From: Piscinibacter sp047600445
GTDB taxonomy: Bacteria > Pseudomonadota > Gammaproteobacteria > Burkholderiales > Burkholderiaceae_C
Length of the DNA stretch: 64,000 bases
Direction: 5' to 3'
Assembly: GCF_047600445.1 (NCBI RefSeq)
Contig: NZ_JASGKT010000001.1
Location: 186,001-250,000 of the forward strand
A model generated the notes under the pieces. That model worked only from the letters and a program-made list of their open reading frames with translations. It did not search any database and was not told where the DNA came from. A program made the translations under genes and the position numbers. This document shows positions 55,509-64,000 of the stretch, one piece after another (position 1 is the first letter of the stretch; each line of letters begins with the position of its first letter).

Positions 55509-57086
55509 CTAAGCCGTGCCCAGCCGGTTGCGCCCGGCGCGCTTGGCGGAAAGCACCGCCTCGCTGGCGCGCTGCACCAGCGTGAGCGGGTCGTCGCCGG
55601 CGCCGAGCTGGGCGACGCCGACGCTGGCGGTCAGCGCCACGCGGCGCTGGTCGACGCTGAGGATCTCGGCGGCGGCCACCTGCGCGCGCACGCGCTCGGC
55701 CACACGCTCGGCGGTGGCGCGGTCGGTGTCGGGCATCACCAGGCAGAACTCCTCGCCGCCGTAGCGCGCCAGCCAGTCGGTCAGGCGCACGCCGTGGCGC
55801 GCGATCTCGGCGAAGCGGCGCAGCACCTGGTCGCCGCTCGGGTAGCCGTAGGTGGCGTTGACGTCGTGGAAGTGGTCGAGGTCGATCAGCGCCAGGCTCA
55901 GGGCGCGGCCGCGCTTGTGCGCCGTCTCGACCTCGCGCGCCAGCCGCGCGTCGAAGTAGCGCCGGTTGTGCAGTTGCGTCAGCGCGTCCTGGTTGGCCTC
56001 GCGGCGCGCCGCCTCGACGAGGCTGCGGCCCATGTTGGTCACCAGCGTGGTCATGCGCTCGGTCAGCACGCGCGTGACGTTCTCGAAGTGGCGCACGTAG
56101 AGGTCGCGCTCCTCGCCGCCGGCGCCGTCCTGCAAGGCCTCGTAGGAGACCAGCCGGTTGCGCCCGCGGCTCTTGGCCTCGTAGAGCGCCACGTCGGCCT
56201 GGCTCATCAGGTCGGCGAAGCTCGAACGCTCGCGAACGAAGGCCAGGCCGGCGCTGGCCGACACCGCGATGCGCTGCATCGGCTCGCCGTCCAGCGGCGC
56301 GGCCGCGGAGTCGTCGAAGCGGTTGACGAGCCGCTCGAAGCCGCTGCCGCCGGCCGCCGGCGCGACGAAGACGTGTTCGGCCAGGCGCTGCAGCATGCGC
56401 TGCACGTCGGCGGCGATGGTGGCGCGGTCGTAGCGCGTCAGCAGCGCGGCGAACTCCTCGCCGCCCCAGCGCGCGAGGCGGTCGCCGGGCGCCAGCGCGT
56501 CGAGCAGCAGCGCGGCCGACTCGCGCAGCACCTGGTCGCCGGCCTGGTGGCCGAAGCGGTCGTTGATCTGCTTGAAGTGGTCGAGGTCGAACAGCACCAC
56601 GGCGCGGCACTCGTCGGGCGCGTCGCTCGCCGCCAGCGCCTGCGTCAGCAGCGCCTGCCAGCGCTTGCGGTTGGCCAGGCCGGTCAGCTCGTCGGTGAAT
56701 TGCAGCGAGTGCAGCCGCGCCTCGCCGCCGGCGTGCTTGAGCAGGCGCGCCAGGCGCAGCAGCAGCAGTTCCACCGGATGCAGGCCGCGCACCACGTCGT
56801 CGCGGGCCTTGAGGAATTCCAGCGCCTCGGCCTCCTGCTCGGCCGTGTCGGCGACGATCAGCGTCGGCCGCGCGTCGAGCAGGTACTCGCGGCGCAGGCG
56901 CCGCGCGTCGCCGAACAGCGCGCAGCGCAGCACGCGCACGCCGGCCTCGGCCGGCAGCGCCGCGCCGGCCGCGCAGGGCAGCACGCGCACGCCGTGCGCG
57001 CGCAGCGGCTCGAACGCGGCTTCGTCGTCGAAGTCCGCGTGCGGCAGCACCCAGGCGATGGTCGTGGCTTCCACGCGGCGCAGCAT
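55509..57086 (-). CDS. Tandem GGDEF-domain diguanylate cyclase
   Basis: A 525-residue soluble protein with an N-terminal region of about 120 residues resembling a degenerate receiver, then two GGDEF domains. The first (about 128-315) has FDLDHFKQINDRFGH and RWGGEEF but Ala in place of the inhibitory-site Arg (APGD). The second (about 363-525) has IDLDHFHDVNATYGY, an intact inhibitory site RLTD and RYGGEEF. Both active-site motifs are canonical, so both could make cyclic di-GMP. Two functional-looking GGDEF domains in one chain are uncommon. The gene follows creC by 14 bases and may be controlled with it. Confidence 0.92.
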   Translation of the reverse strand: MLRRVEATTIAWVLPHADFDDEAAFEPLRAHGVRVLPCAAGAALPAEAGVRVLRCALFGDARRLRREYLLDARPTLIVADTAEQEAEALEFLKARDDVVRGLHPVELLLLRLARLLKHAGGEARLHSLQFTDELTGLANRKRWQALLTQALAASDAPDECRAVVLFDLDHFKQINDRFGHQAGDQVLRESAALLLDALAPGDRLARWGGEEFAALLTRYDRATIAADVQRMLQRLAEHVFVAPAAGGSGFERLVNRFDDSAAAPLDGEPMQRIAVSASAGLAFVRERSSFADLMSQADVALYEAKSRGRNRLVSYEALQDGAGGEERDLYVRHFENVTRVLTERMTTLVTNMGRSLVEAARREANQDALTQLHNRRYFDARLAREVETAHKRGRALSLALIDLDHFHDVNATYGYPSGDQVLRRFAEIARHGVRLTDWLARYGGEEFCLVMPDTDRATAERVAERVRAQVAAAEILSVDQRRVALTASVGVAQLGAGDDPLTLVQRASEAVLSAKRAGRNRLGTA

Positions 57087-57100
57087 AGCCGCGCGCGGCG

Positions 57101-58549
57101 TCAGCCGGGCGGCGCCGCCATGCGCGGCAGCGAGAGCGTGGCGAGCGCCCCGCCGCCGTCGGCGTTGCGCAACGCGACGCGGCCATGGTGCAGCTCGGCG
57201 ATCTCCTTGACGAAGGCCAGCCCCAGGCCGGTGCTCTTCTTGCCGGTGGCCGGGCGCGCCAGCGAATAGAACTTCTCGAACACGCGCTGGTCGGCGTAGT
57301 CGGGGATGCCCGGGCCGTGGTCGCGCACGCTGAGCTCGACGCTGCGCGGCCCGGCCCGCAGCGCCACCTCGATCGTGCCGTGGTCGGGCGAGAACTCCAG
57401 CGCGTTGGCCATCAGGTTGCCCAAGGCGCGGCGCAGCAGGAAGGCCTCGCCCTCCACCCAGGCCGTCTCGCCGGCGGCCAGCTCGACGCGCAGGCCGCGC
57501 GCGGCGCCGCTGGCTTCGGCGCTGGCCACCAGCTCCTCGAGCAGCGGGCGCAGCGAGAGCGACTCCACCTTGGGCAGGCGGCGCTGCTGTTCGAGCGCGG
57601 CCAGCTCCATCATGCGGTCGACCAGCTCCTGGATGCGCTGCGTCTCGCGGCCGATGTTGGCGACGAAGCGCTGCCGGTCGGCCTCGGGCATGCCGCCCTC
57701 CTGCATCAGCTCGGCCGCGCCCCGGATCGCCGACAGCGGGCTCTTCAGCTCGTGCGTCAGCGTCTGCACGTAGTCGGCCACGTAGTGGCGGCCGGCCAGC
57801 GCGTCGCGCATCTCGTCGTAGGCGGCGCCCAGCGTGCCGAGCGCGCGCCGGCCCAGGCGCGGCAGGCTGAAGCTGCGCTGCGAACGCACGTAGCGCGCGT
57901 AGTCGGCGACCAGTCCGAACGGCCGCACCAGCCACAGCAGCAGGATCAGCGCCAGCACCAGCACCGCGCCCACCGAGGTGGCGCCGACGACCAGCGTCTT
58001 GCGGCGCGCCGCGGCGACGAACTGGTTCAGGCTCTGCACCGGCTTGCCGACGCTGACCACGCCGACGATGCCGCCGCCGGCGTCGCGCACCGGCGCGGCG
58101 ACGTACATCACCGAGCTGAGCTCGTCGCCCGCGATCGCCGGCGTGGTGCGCGCACGGTACTCGCCGGCCAGCGCGGCGCGCACGTCGCGCCACTGCGAGT
58201 AGTCCTCGCCCTCGCGCCGGCCGAGCGAGTCGAACACGACGATGCCGTCGCGGCCGATCACCAGCGCCTGCAGCTCGACGCCGGTTTTCTCGAAGTCGAA
58301 GATGCGCGCCGAGAAGCTGCGCGCGTAGACGCGGCGGAACACCGGGCGCAGCAGTTCGGCGTCGAGATGGCCGTCGGGGCTCGCCTGCTCGACCACGCTG
58401 GCCAGCAGGTGCGCGGTCTCGACCAGCGATTCCTCGGCCGACTCGCGGTAGCGCGGGTCGATGTCGGCCAGCAGCCGGTACATCAGCAGGCCGACGCCCA
58501 GCGCGTAGACGAGCAGGATGCCGACGAAGACGCCCGTTCTTTTCGTCAC
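57101..58549 (-). CDS. creC: Two-component sensor histidine kinase CreC
   Basis: A 482-residue kinase with helix 1 (TGVFVGILLVYALGVGLLMY), a periplasmic sensor (about residues 30-190), helix 2 (VGATSVGAVLVLALILLLWL), HAMP region, HisKA with the phosphorylated His (QTLTHELKSPLSAIRGAAEL) and HATPase with NLMANALEFS, DHGPGIPDYADQ and KSTGLGLAFVKEI. The sensor part matches CreC. It pairs with CreB next door; the GTG at 58549 overlaps the creB stop. In other bacteria CreBC senses metabolic or cell-wall stress. Confidence 0.92.
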   Translation of the reverse strand: MTKRTGVFVGILLVYALGVGLLMYRLLADIDPRYRESAEESLVETAHLLASVVEQASPDGHLDAELLRPVFRRVYARSFSARIFDFEKTGVELQALVIGRDGIVVFDSLGRREGEDYSQWRDVRAALAGEYRARTTPAIAGDELSSVMYVAAPVRDAGGGIVGVVSVGKPVQSLNQFVAAARRKTLVVGATSVGAVLVLALILLLWLVRPFGLVADYARYVRSQRSFSLPRLGRRALGTLGAAYDEMRDALAGRHYVADYVQTLTHELKSPLSAIRGAAELMQEGGMPEADRQRFVANIGRETQRIQELVDRMMELAALEQQRRLPKVESLSLRPLLEELVASAEASGAARGLRVELAAGETAWVEGEAFLLRRALGNLMANALEFSPDHGTIEVALRAGPRSVELSVRDHGPGIPDYADQRVFEKFYSLARPATGKKSTGLGLAFVKEIAELHHGRVALRNADGGGALATLSLPRMAAPPG

Positions 58550-59337
58550 GGCGGCGCCGCCGGCAGGTCCTCGGCGAGCGCGTAGCCGCTGCCGCGGTGC
58601 GTGCGGATAGCCTCCAGCGTCGGCGCGACGGCTTTCAGCTTGGCGCGCAGCGTCTTGACGTGGGCGTCGACGGTGCGGTCCAGGCTCTCGCTGCGGGTGT
58701 CCCACACCTTGTCGAGCAGCACGTCGCGGCTGAAGACGTGGCCGGGGTGCTCGACCAGCGTCTTCAGCAGGCCGTATTCGTAGCGCGACAGCTCCAGCGG
58801 CCGGCCGTAGAAGCGGATCGTGCGCCGGCCCTCGTCGACCTGGAAGGGCAGCGGCGGCGTGCTCGGCGCGGCCGGCGCGGTCGCCTTGGCCGCGCGGCGC
58901 AGGATGCCGCGGATGCGCGCCACCAGCTCGCGCGGCGAGAAGGGCTTGGCGACGTAGTCGTCGGCGCCCAGTTCGAGGCCGACGACGCGGTCGATCTCGT
59001 CGGCGCGCGCGGTGAGGAACAGCACCGGCACCTCGCTGAAGCCGCGCAGGCGCCGGAACACCTCGAAGCCGTTCAGGTCGGGCAGCCCGACGTCGAGGAT
59101 CACCAGCGCCACGCCGGCTTCGCGCAAGCGGGCCAGCGCCGCTTCGCCGCTGGCCACCCACAGCGGCTCGAAGCCGTCGGTGGCGAGCGCGTATTGCAGC
59201 GTGTCGGCGATGCCGGGCTCGTCTTCGACGATGAGGATCGTGGGCCTGCTGCCGGGCCGGGCGCCGGGCCGCTCCCAAGCCGGCCCGCATCCCCCCGGGG
59301 GATCGACCGTCGTGCCCGACGGGCGAGGGGCCGTCAT
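58546..59337 (-). CDS. creB: Response regulator CreB with N-terminal extension
   Basis: A 263-residue OmpR-class regulator: receiver domain with ILIVEDEPGIADTL, phosphorylated Asp in LVILDVGLPDLNGFEVFRRL, Lys in ADDYVAKPFSPRELVAR, and a winged helix (FSRDVLLDKVWDTRSESLDR, DAHVKTLRAKL). An extra 32 residues precede the receiver (MTAPRPSGTTVDPPGGCGPA...), encoded over a GC palindrome at 59290-59303. The family normally begins just before ILIVEDE. ATG 59337 overlaps the cysK stop (ATGA). No other start codon sits closer to the receiver in a good context. Confidence 0.92.
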   Translation of the reverse strand: MTAPRPSGTTVDPPGGCGPAWERPGARPGSRPTILIVEDEPGIADTLQYALATDGFEPLWVASGEAALARLREAGVALVILDVGLPDLNGFEVFRRLRGFSEVPVLFLTARADEIDRVVGLELGADDYVAKPFSPRELVARIRGILRRAAKATAPAAPSTPPLPFQVDEGRRTIRFYGRPLELSRYEYGLLKTLVEHPGHVFSRDVLLDKVWDTRSESLDRTVDAHVKTLRAKLKAVAPTLEAIRTHRGSGYALAEDLPAAPP

Positions 59338-60263
59338 TCGGTGGGCAGGAAACCGTCGATGGAGAGGTAGCGCTCGCCGGTGTCGTAGTTGAAGCCCAGC
59401 ACCCGGCTGCCGGCCGGCAGCTCGGGCAGCTTCTGCGCGATCGCCGCCAGCGTCGCGCCCGAGGAGATGCCCACCAGCAGCCCTTCTTCCCTGGCGCTGC
59501 GGCGCGCCATCTCGCGCGCCGCCTCGGCCTCGACCTGGATCACGCCGTCGAGCAGCTCGGTCTTCAGGTTGGCCGGGATGAAACCCGCACCGATGCCCTG
59601 GATCGGGTGCGGGCTCGGCTTGCCGCCGCTGATCACCGGCGAGGCCGTCGGCTCGACCGCGAACACCTTGAGCTGGGGCCACTTCGCCTTCAGCAGTTGC
59701 GCGCAGCCCGACAGGTGCCCGCCGGTGCCCACGCCGGTGATCAGCGCGTCCAGCCCTTCGGGGAAGTCGGCGGCGATCTCGGCGGCGGTGGTGCGCAGGT
59801 GCACGTCGATGTTGGCCGGGTTTTCGAACTGCTGCGGCATCCACGCGCCGGGCGTCGCGGCGACCAGTTCCTTCGCGCGCGCGATCGAGCCGTTCATGCC
59901 CTTCTCGCGCGGCGTCAGCTCGAAGCTCGCGCCGTAGGCCAGCATCAGGCGGCGCCGCTCGACGCTCATGCTGTCGGGCATCACGAGGACCAGCTTGTAG
60001 CCCTTCACCGCCGCCACCATCGCCAGGCCGACGCCGGTGTTGCCGGAGGTCGGCTCGACGATGGTCGCGCCGGGCTGGAGCGCGCCGCTGGCCTCGGCGG
60101 CCTCGACCATGGCCAGCGCGATGCGGTCCTTGATCGAGCCGCCCGGGTTGGCGCGCTCGCTCTTGATCCACACCTCGTGCGAACCCGGCACGGCGCCGAA
60201 CAGGCGGTTGATGCGGATGTGCGGCGTGTGGCCGATGGTGTGCAGGACGTTGGCGGCGCGCAT
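59334..60263 (-). CDS. cysK: Cysteine synthase A (O-acetylserine sulfhydrylase)
   Basis: A 309-residue PLP enzyme with the Schiff-base Lys in ANPGGSIKDRIALAM, the substrate loop PTSGNTGVGLAMVAAV, QQFENPANIDVHLRTTAAEI and the phosphate-binding GVGTGGHLSGC. The segment HPIQGIGAGFIPANL is characteristic of CysK rather than CysM. It makes cysteine from O-acetylserine and sulfide. It is divergent from hemE (50-base spacer) and heads a run through creB, creC and the GGDEF gene, all on the minus strand with overlaps. Confidence 0.92.
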   Translation of the reverse strand: MRAANVLHTIGHTPHIRINRLFGAVPGSHEVWIKSERANPGGSIKDRIALAMVEAAEASGALQPGATIVEPTSGNTGVGLAMVAAVKGYKLVLVMPDSMSVERRRLMLAYGASFELTPREKGMNGSIARAKELVAATPGAWMPQQFENPANIDVHLRTTAAEIAADFPEGLDALITGVGTGGHLSGCAQLLKAKWPQLKVFAVEPTASPVISGGKPSPHPIQGIGAGFIPANLKTELLDGVIQVEAEAAREMARRSAREEGLLVGISSGATLAAIAQKLPELPAGSRVLGFNYDTGERYLSIDGFLPTE

Positions 60264-60313
60264 GGCTGCTCTCCTCGGAAGATCGCGGAATTATGGGCGC
60301 GATAATCCGCGCC

Positions 60314-61414
60314 ATGTTTGCGCCGCTCCAGAACGACAGCTTCCTGCGCGCCTGCCTGCGCCAGCCCACCGAGCACACGCCCGTGTGGCTGATGCGCCAG
60401 GCCGGCCGCTACCTGGCCGAGTACCGCGAAACGCGCGCCAAGGCGGGCAGCTTCATGGGCCTGGCGACCAACACCGCCTTCGCCACCGAGGTGACGCTGC
60501 AGCCGCTGGAGCGCTACGCGCTGGACGCGGCGATCCTGTTCAGCGACATCCTGACCGTGCCCGACGCGATGGGCCTGGGCCTGAGCTTCGCGATCGGCGA
60601 GGGCCCGCGCTTCGCCCACCCGGTGCGCGACGAAGCCGCCGTGGCCAAGCTCGCCGTGCCCGACATGGACAGGCTGCGCTACGTGTTCGATGCGGTGACC
60701 TCGATACGCCGCGCGCTGAACGGCCGCGTGCCGCTGATCGGCTTCTCGGGCAGCCCGTGGACGCTGGCCTGCTACATGGTCGAAGGCGCCGGCTCGGACG
60801 ACTACCGGCTCGTCAAGACGATGCTGTACCGCCGCCCGGACCTGATGCACCGCATCCTCGAGATCAACGCCGACGCGGTGGCGCTGTACCTGAACACGCA
60901 GATCGAAGCCGGCGCGCAGGCGGTGATGGTGTTCGACAGCTGGGGCGGCGTACTCGCCGACGGCGCCTTCCAGGAATTCAGCCTCGCCTACACGCGCCGC
61001 GTGCTGAAGCAGCTCAAGCGCGAACATGCCGGCGCGCGCATACCGCACATCGTCTTCACCAAGGGCGGCGGGCTGTGGATCGAACAGATCGCCGCGCCGG
61101 TCGACGGCGTCGGCCCCGACGTGGTCGGGCTGGACTGGACGATGAACCTGGCCGCAGCGCGCAGGCTCACCGGCGACCGCGTCGCGCTGCAAGGCAACCT
61201 CGACCCCAACGTGCTGTTCGCCGACGCGCCGCAGATCCGCGCCGAGGCCACCAAGGTGCTGGAGAGCTTCGGCGCGCCGCGCAACGCCCAGGGCGGCTAC
61301 GGCGGCCACGTCTTCAACCTCGGCCACGGCATCAGCCAGCACACGCCGCCGGAAGCGGTTTCGGTGCTGGTCGACACCGTGCACGAGGTGTCGCGGCGCA
61401 TCCGCGCCGCCTGA
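60314..61414 (+). CDS. hemE: Uroporphyrinogen III decarboxylase
   Basis: A 366-residue enzyme with the conserved start PVWLMRQAGRYLAEYRETRA, the catalytic Asp segment LFSDILTVPDAMGL, GFSGSPWTLACYMVEG, FDSWGGVLADGAFQEFSLAY and the end FNLGHGISQHTPPEAV. It decarboxylates uroporphyrinogen III to coproporphyrinogen III in haem synthesis. The ATG at 60314 was chosen; an upstream ATG at 60293 would add seven residues absent from the family. It shows that the host makes its own haem. Confidence 0.97.
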   Translation: MFAPLQNDSFLRACLRQPTEHTPVWLMRQAGRYLAEYRETRAKAGSFMGLATNTAFATEVTLQPLERYALDAAILFSDILTVPDAMGLGLSFAIGEGPRFAHPVRDEAAVAKLAVPDMDRLRYVFDAVTSIRRALNGRVPLIGFSGSPWTLACYMVEGAGSDDYRLVKTMLYRRPDLMHRILEINADAVALYLNTQIEAGAQAVMVFDSWGGVLADGAFQEFSLAYTRRVLKQLKREHAGARIPHIVFTKGGGLWIEQIAAPVDGVGPDVVGLDWTMNLAAARRLTGDRVALQGNLDPNVLFADAPQIRAEATKVLESFGAPRNAQGGYGGHVFNLGHGISQHTPPEAVSVLVDTVHEVSRRIRAA

Positions 61415-61763
61415 GCACGCCGCCGGTGCTGCCGCTGCGCGTGAGTGAACGCTCAGGGCTTGACTTATCCCCAAAATTGGCGTCGTGTCTCGCCGGCCGG
61501 CGCCGTGTTGCAGCGCGTCACGCCGAATCCAGCGCCATGACGCAAGTCATTGATTTGATTGATTGTTTCATCCTGCTGCGAAAGCAGGCAAAGAACCGCT
61601 GGCCTCGGCGCATCAAGCAGTTAGCGCGGCTTTGGGCAGGTTCTGCACAAAGTTATCCACAAGCAGCGTGGAAAGTCCGGAAAGTCTCGGAAAATCAGCC
61701 ACTTGCCGGCGCTCCTTCAGAGTCGGTCGAGATGTGGCGGCCAAGTTCGCGCCGCCGTGCAGC
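61415..61763 (+). promoter_or_regulatory. priA leader with two DnaA-box-like sites
   Basis: This 349-base interval has no convincing gene. Its middle is AT-rich for this genome (CATTGATTTGATTGATTG near 61552-61569). It contains TTATCCCCA (61465-61473) and a perfect DnaA box TTATCCACA (61653-61661), both on the plus strand, and a direct repeat of GGAAAGTC (near 61670-61687). It probably carries the priA promoter; the DnaA boxes may link priA expression to replication status. Confidence 0.55.
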
Positions 61764-63818
<2,055 letters not shown>

Positions 63819-63820
63819 GC

Positions 63821-64000
63821 TCAGCCGCGCAAGGGCCGCGACACGTCGGCCAGCAGCAGCGTCGCCTTGACCAGATCCTCGACCGCTTCGGCCAGGTCGG
63901 CGGGCGGCTCCAGCGATTCGATCTCCTCCAGCAGGTCGTCGGCGTCTTCCAGGTCCTCGGGGTCGAGATGGCGGTACAGCAGCGCCAGCGGCTCGCGCAG
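63821..64000 (-). CDS. C-terminal part of an unknown acidic helical protein
   Basis: The frame is open from the window edge to a TGA at 63821 and gives 59 residues, LREPLALLYRHLDPEDLEDA..., rich in Asp, Glu and Leu, ending VSRPLRG. It is convergent with priA. The acidic Leu-rich pattern suggests a helical domain. I do not recognise the family; the start and most of the protein lie outside the window. Confidence 0.5.
   Translation of the reverse strand: MREPLALLYRHLDPEDLEDADDLLEEIESLEPPADLAEAVEDLVKATLLLADVSRPLRG

Noticed and set aside
61415..61763. Replication origin at the DnaA boxes
   Set aside because: Only two boxes are seen, with no dnaA, dnaN or parAB genes and no box cluster.

Overview
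The window is a very GC-rich (roughly 70%) bacterial chromosome segment, densely packed with long overlapping operons. No rRNA or tRNA gene, CRISPR array or intact transposase was seen. The gene families (GlcEF, HemP/DUF2325, the GlpSTPQUV-type glycerol ABC system, PHA phasin, exosortase, CreBC, MetY) and the dispersed repeat with ends like CCCTTCGACAAGCTCAGGG point to a betaproteobacterium of order Burkholderiales, probably near Rubrivivax/Leptothrix/Roseateles. That placement is inferred from gene content, not from a database search.

Layout. 1-2021: end of a glycolate oxidase operon (glcE partial, glcF). 2181-11946 (minus): an iron/heme locus reading hemP, DUF2325 protein, TonB-dependent haem-type receptor, membrane-anchored CobN-like chelatase, MotA/ExbB-type channel, DUF2149 protein, a 79-residue orphan and a DsbA/FrnE-like protein. 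Its core resembles the hmuRSTUV haem operon of Bacteroidota. 12010-27297 (plus): a peptide-type ABC transporter (dppBCDF-like, solute-binding protein) fused operon-style to its own TonB receptor, an amidase, a TPR protein and a nitroreductase-like protein. It is split by a 4.4 kb lower-GC island (about 14800-19290) with a three-fold repeated, partly decayed pair of unknown exported/anchored proteins on the minus strand.

27288-38208: GST; glycerol catabolism and uptake (glpK, glpR minus; glpD, glpS, glpT, glpP, glpQ, glpU, glpV plus). 38230-48794: HD-GYP protein, RlpA, EamA transporter, DUF3014 and DUF3297 proteins, a DsbG-like lipoprotein, a DUF1648/TPM/TPM/LemA cluster, MetY and an S41 protease. 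48845-53529 (minus): a dedicated exosortase module (VIT-VWA target with a PEP-type sorting tail, exosortase, EpsI-like partner, GT51 transglycosylase). 53645-60263 (minus): small exported protein, unknown protein, phasin with two PhaR-like sites, double-GGDEF protein, CreC, CreB, CysK. 60314-63818 (plus): hemE and priA, the latter behind an AT-richer leader with DnaA-box-like sites. 63821-64000: end of an unknown acidic protein.

Four points stand out. The haem locus carries a CobN-type chelatase with export and anchor signals but no CobS/CobT partner. The island holds a tandem family of paired exported genes that I do not recognise. The two glycerol ABC ATPases have complementary motif losses that predict one active composite ATP site. 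GC-palindromic mini-elements appear to have been written into the coding sequences of glpK and the chelatase gene.
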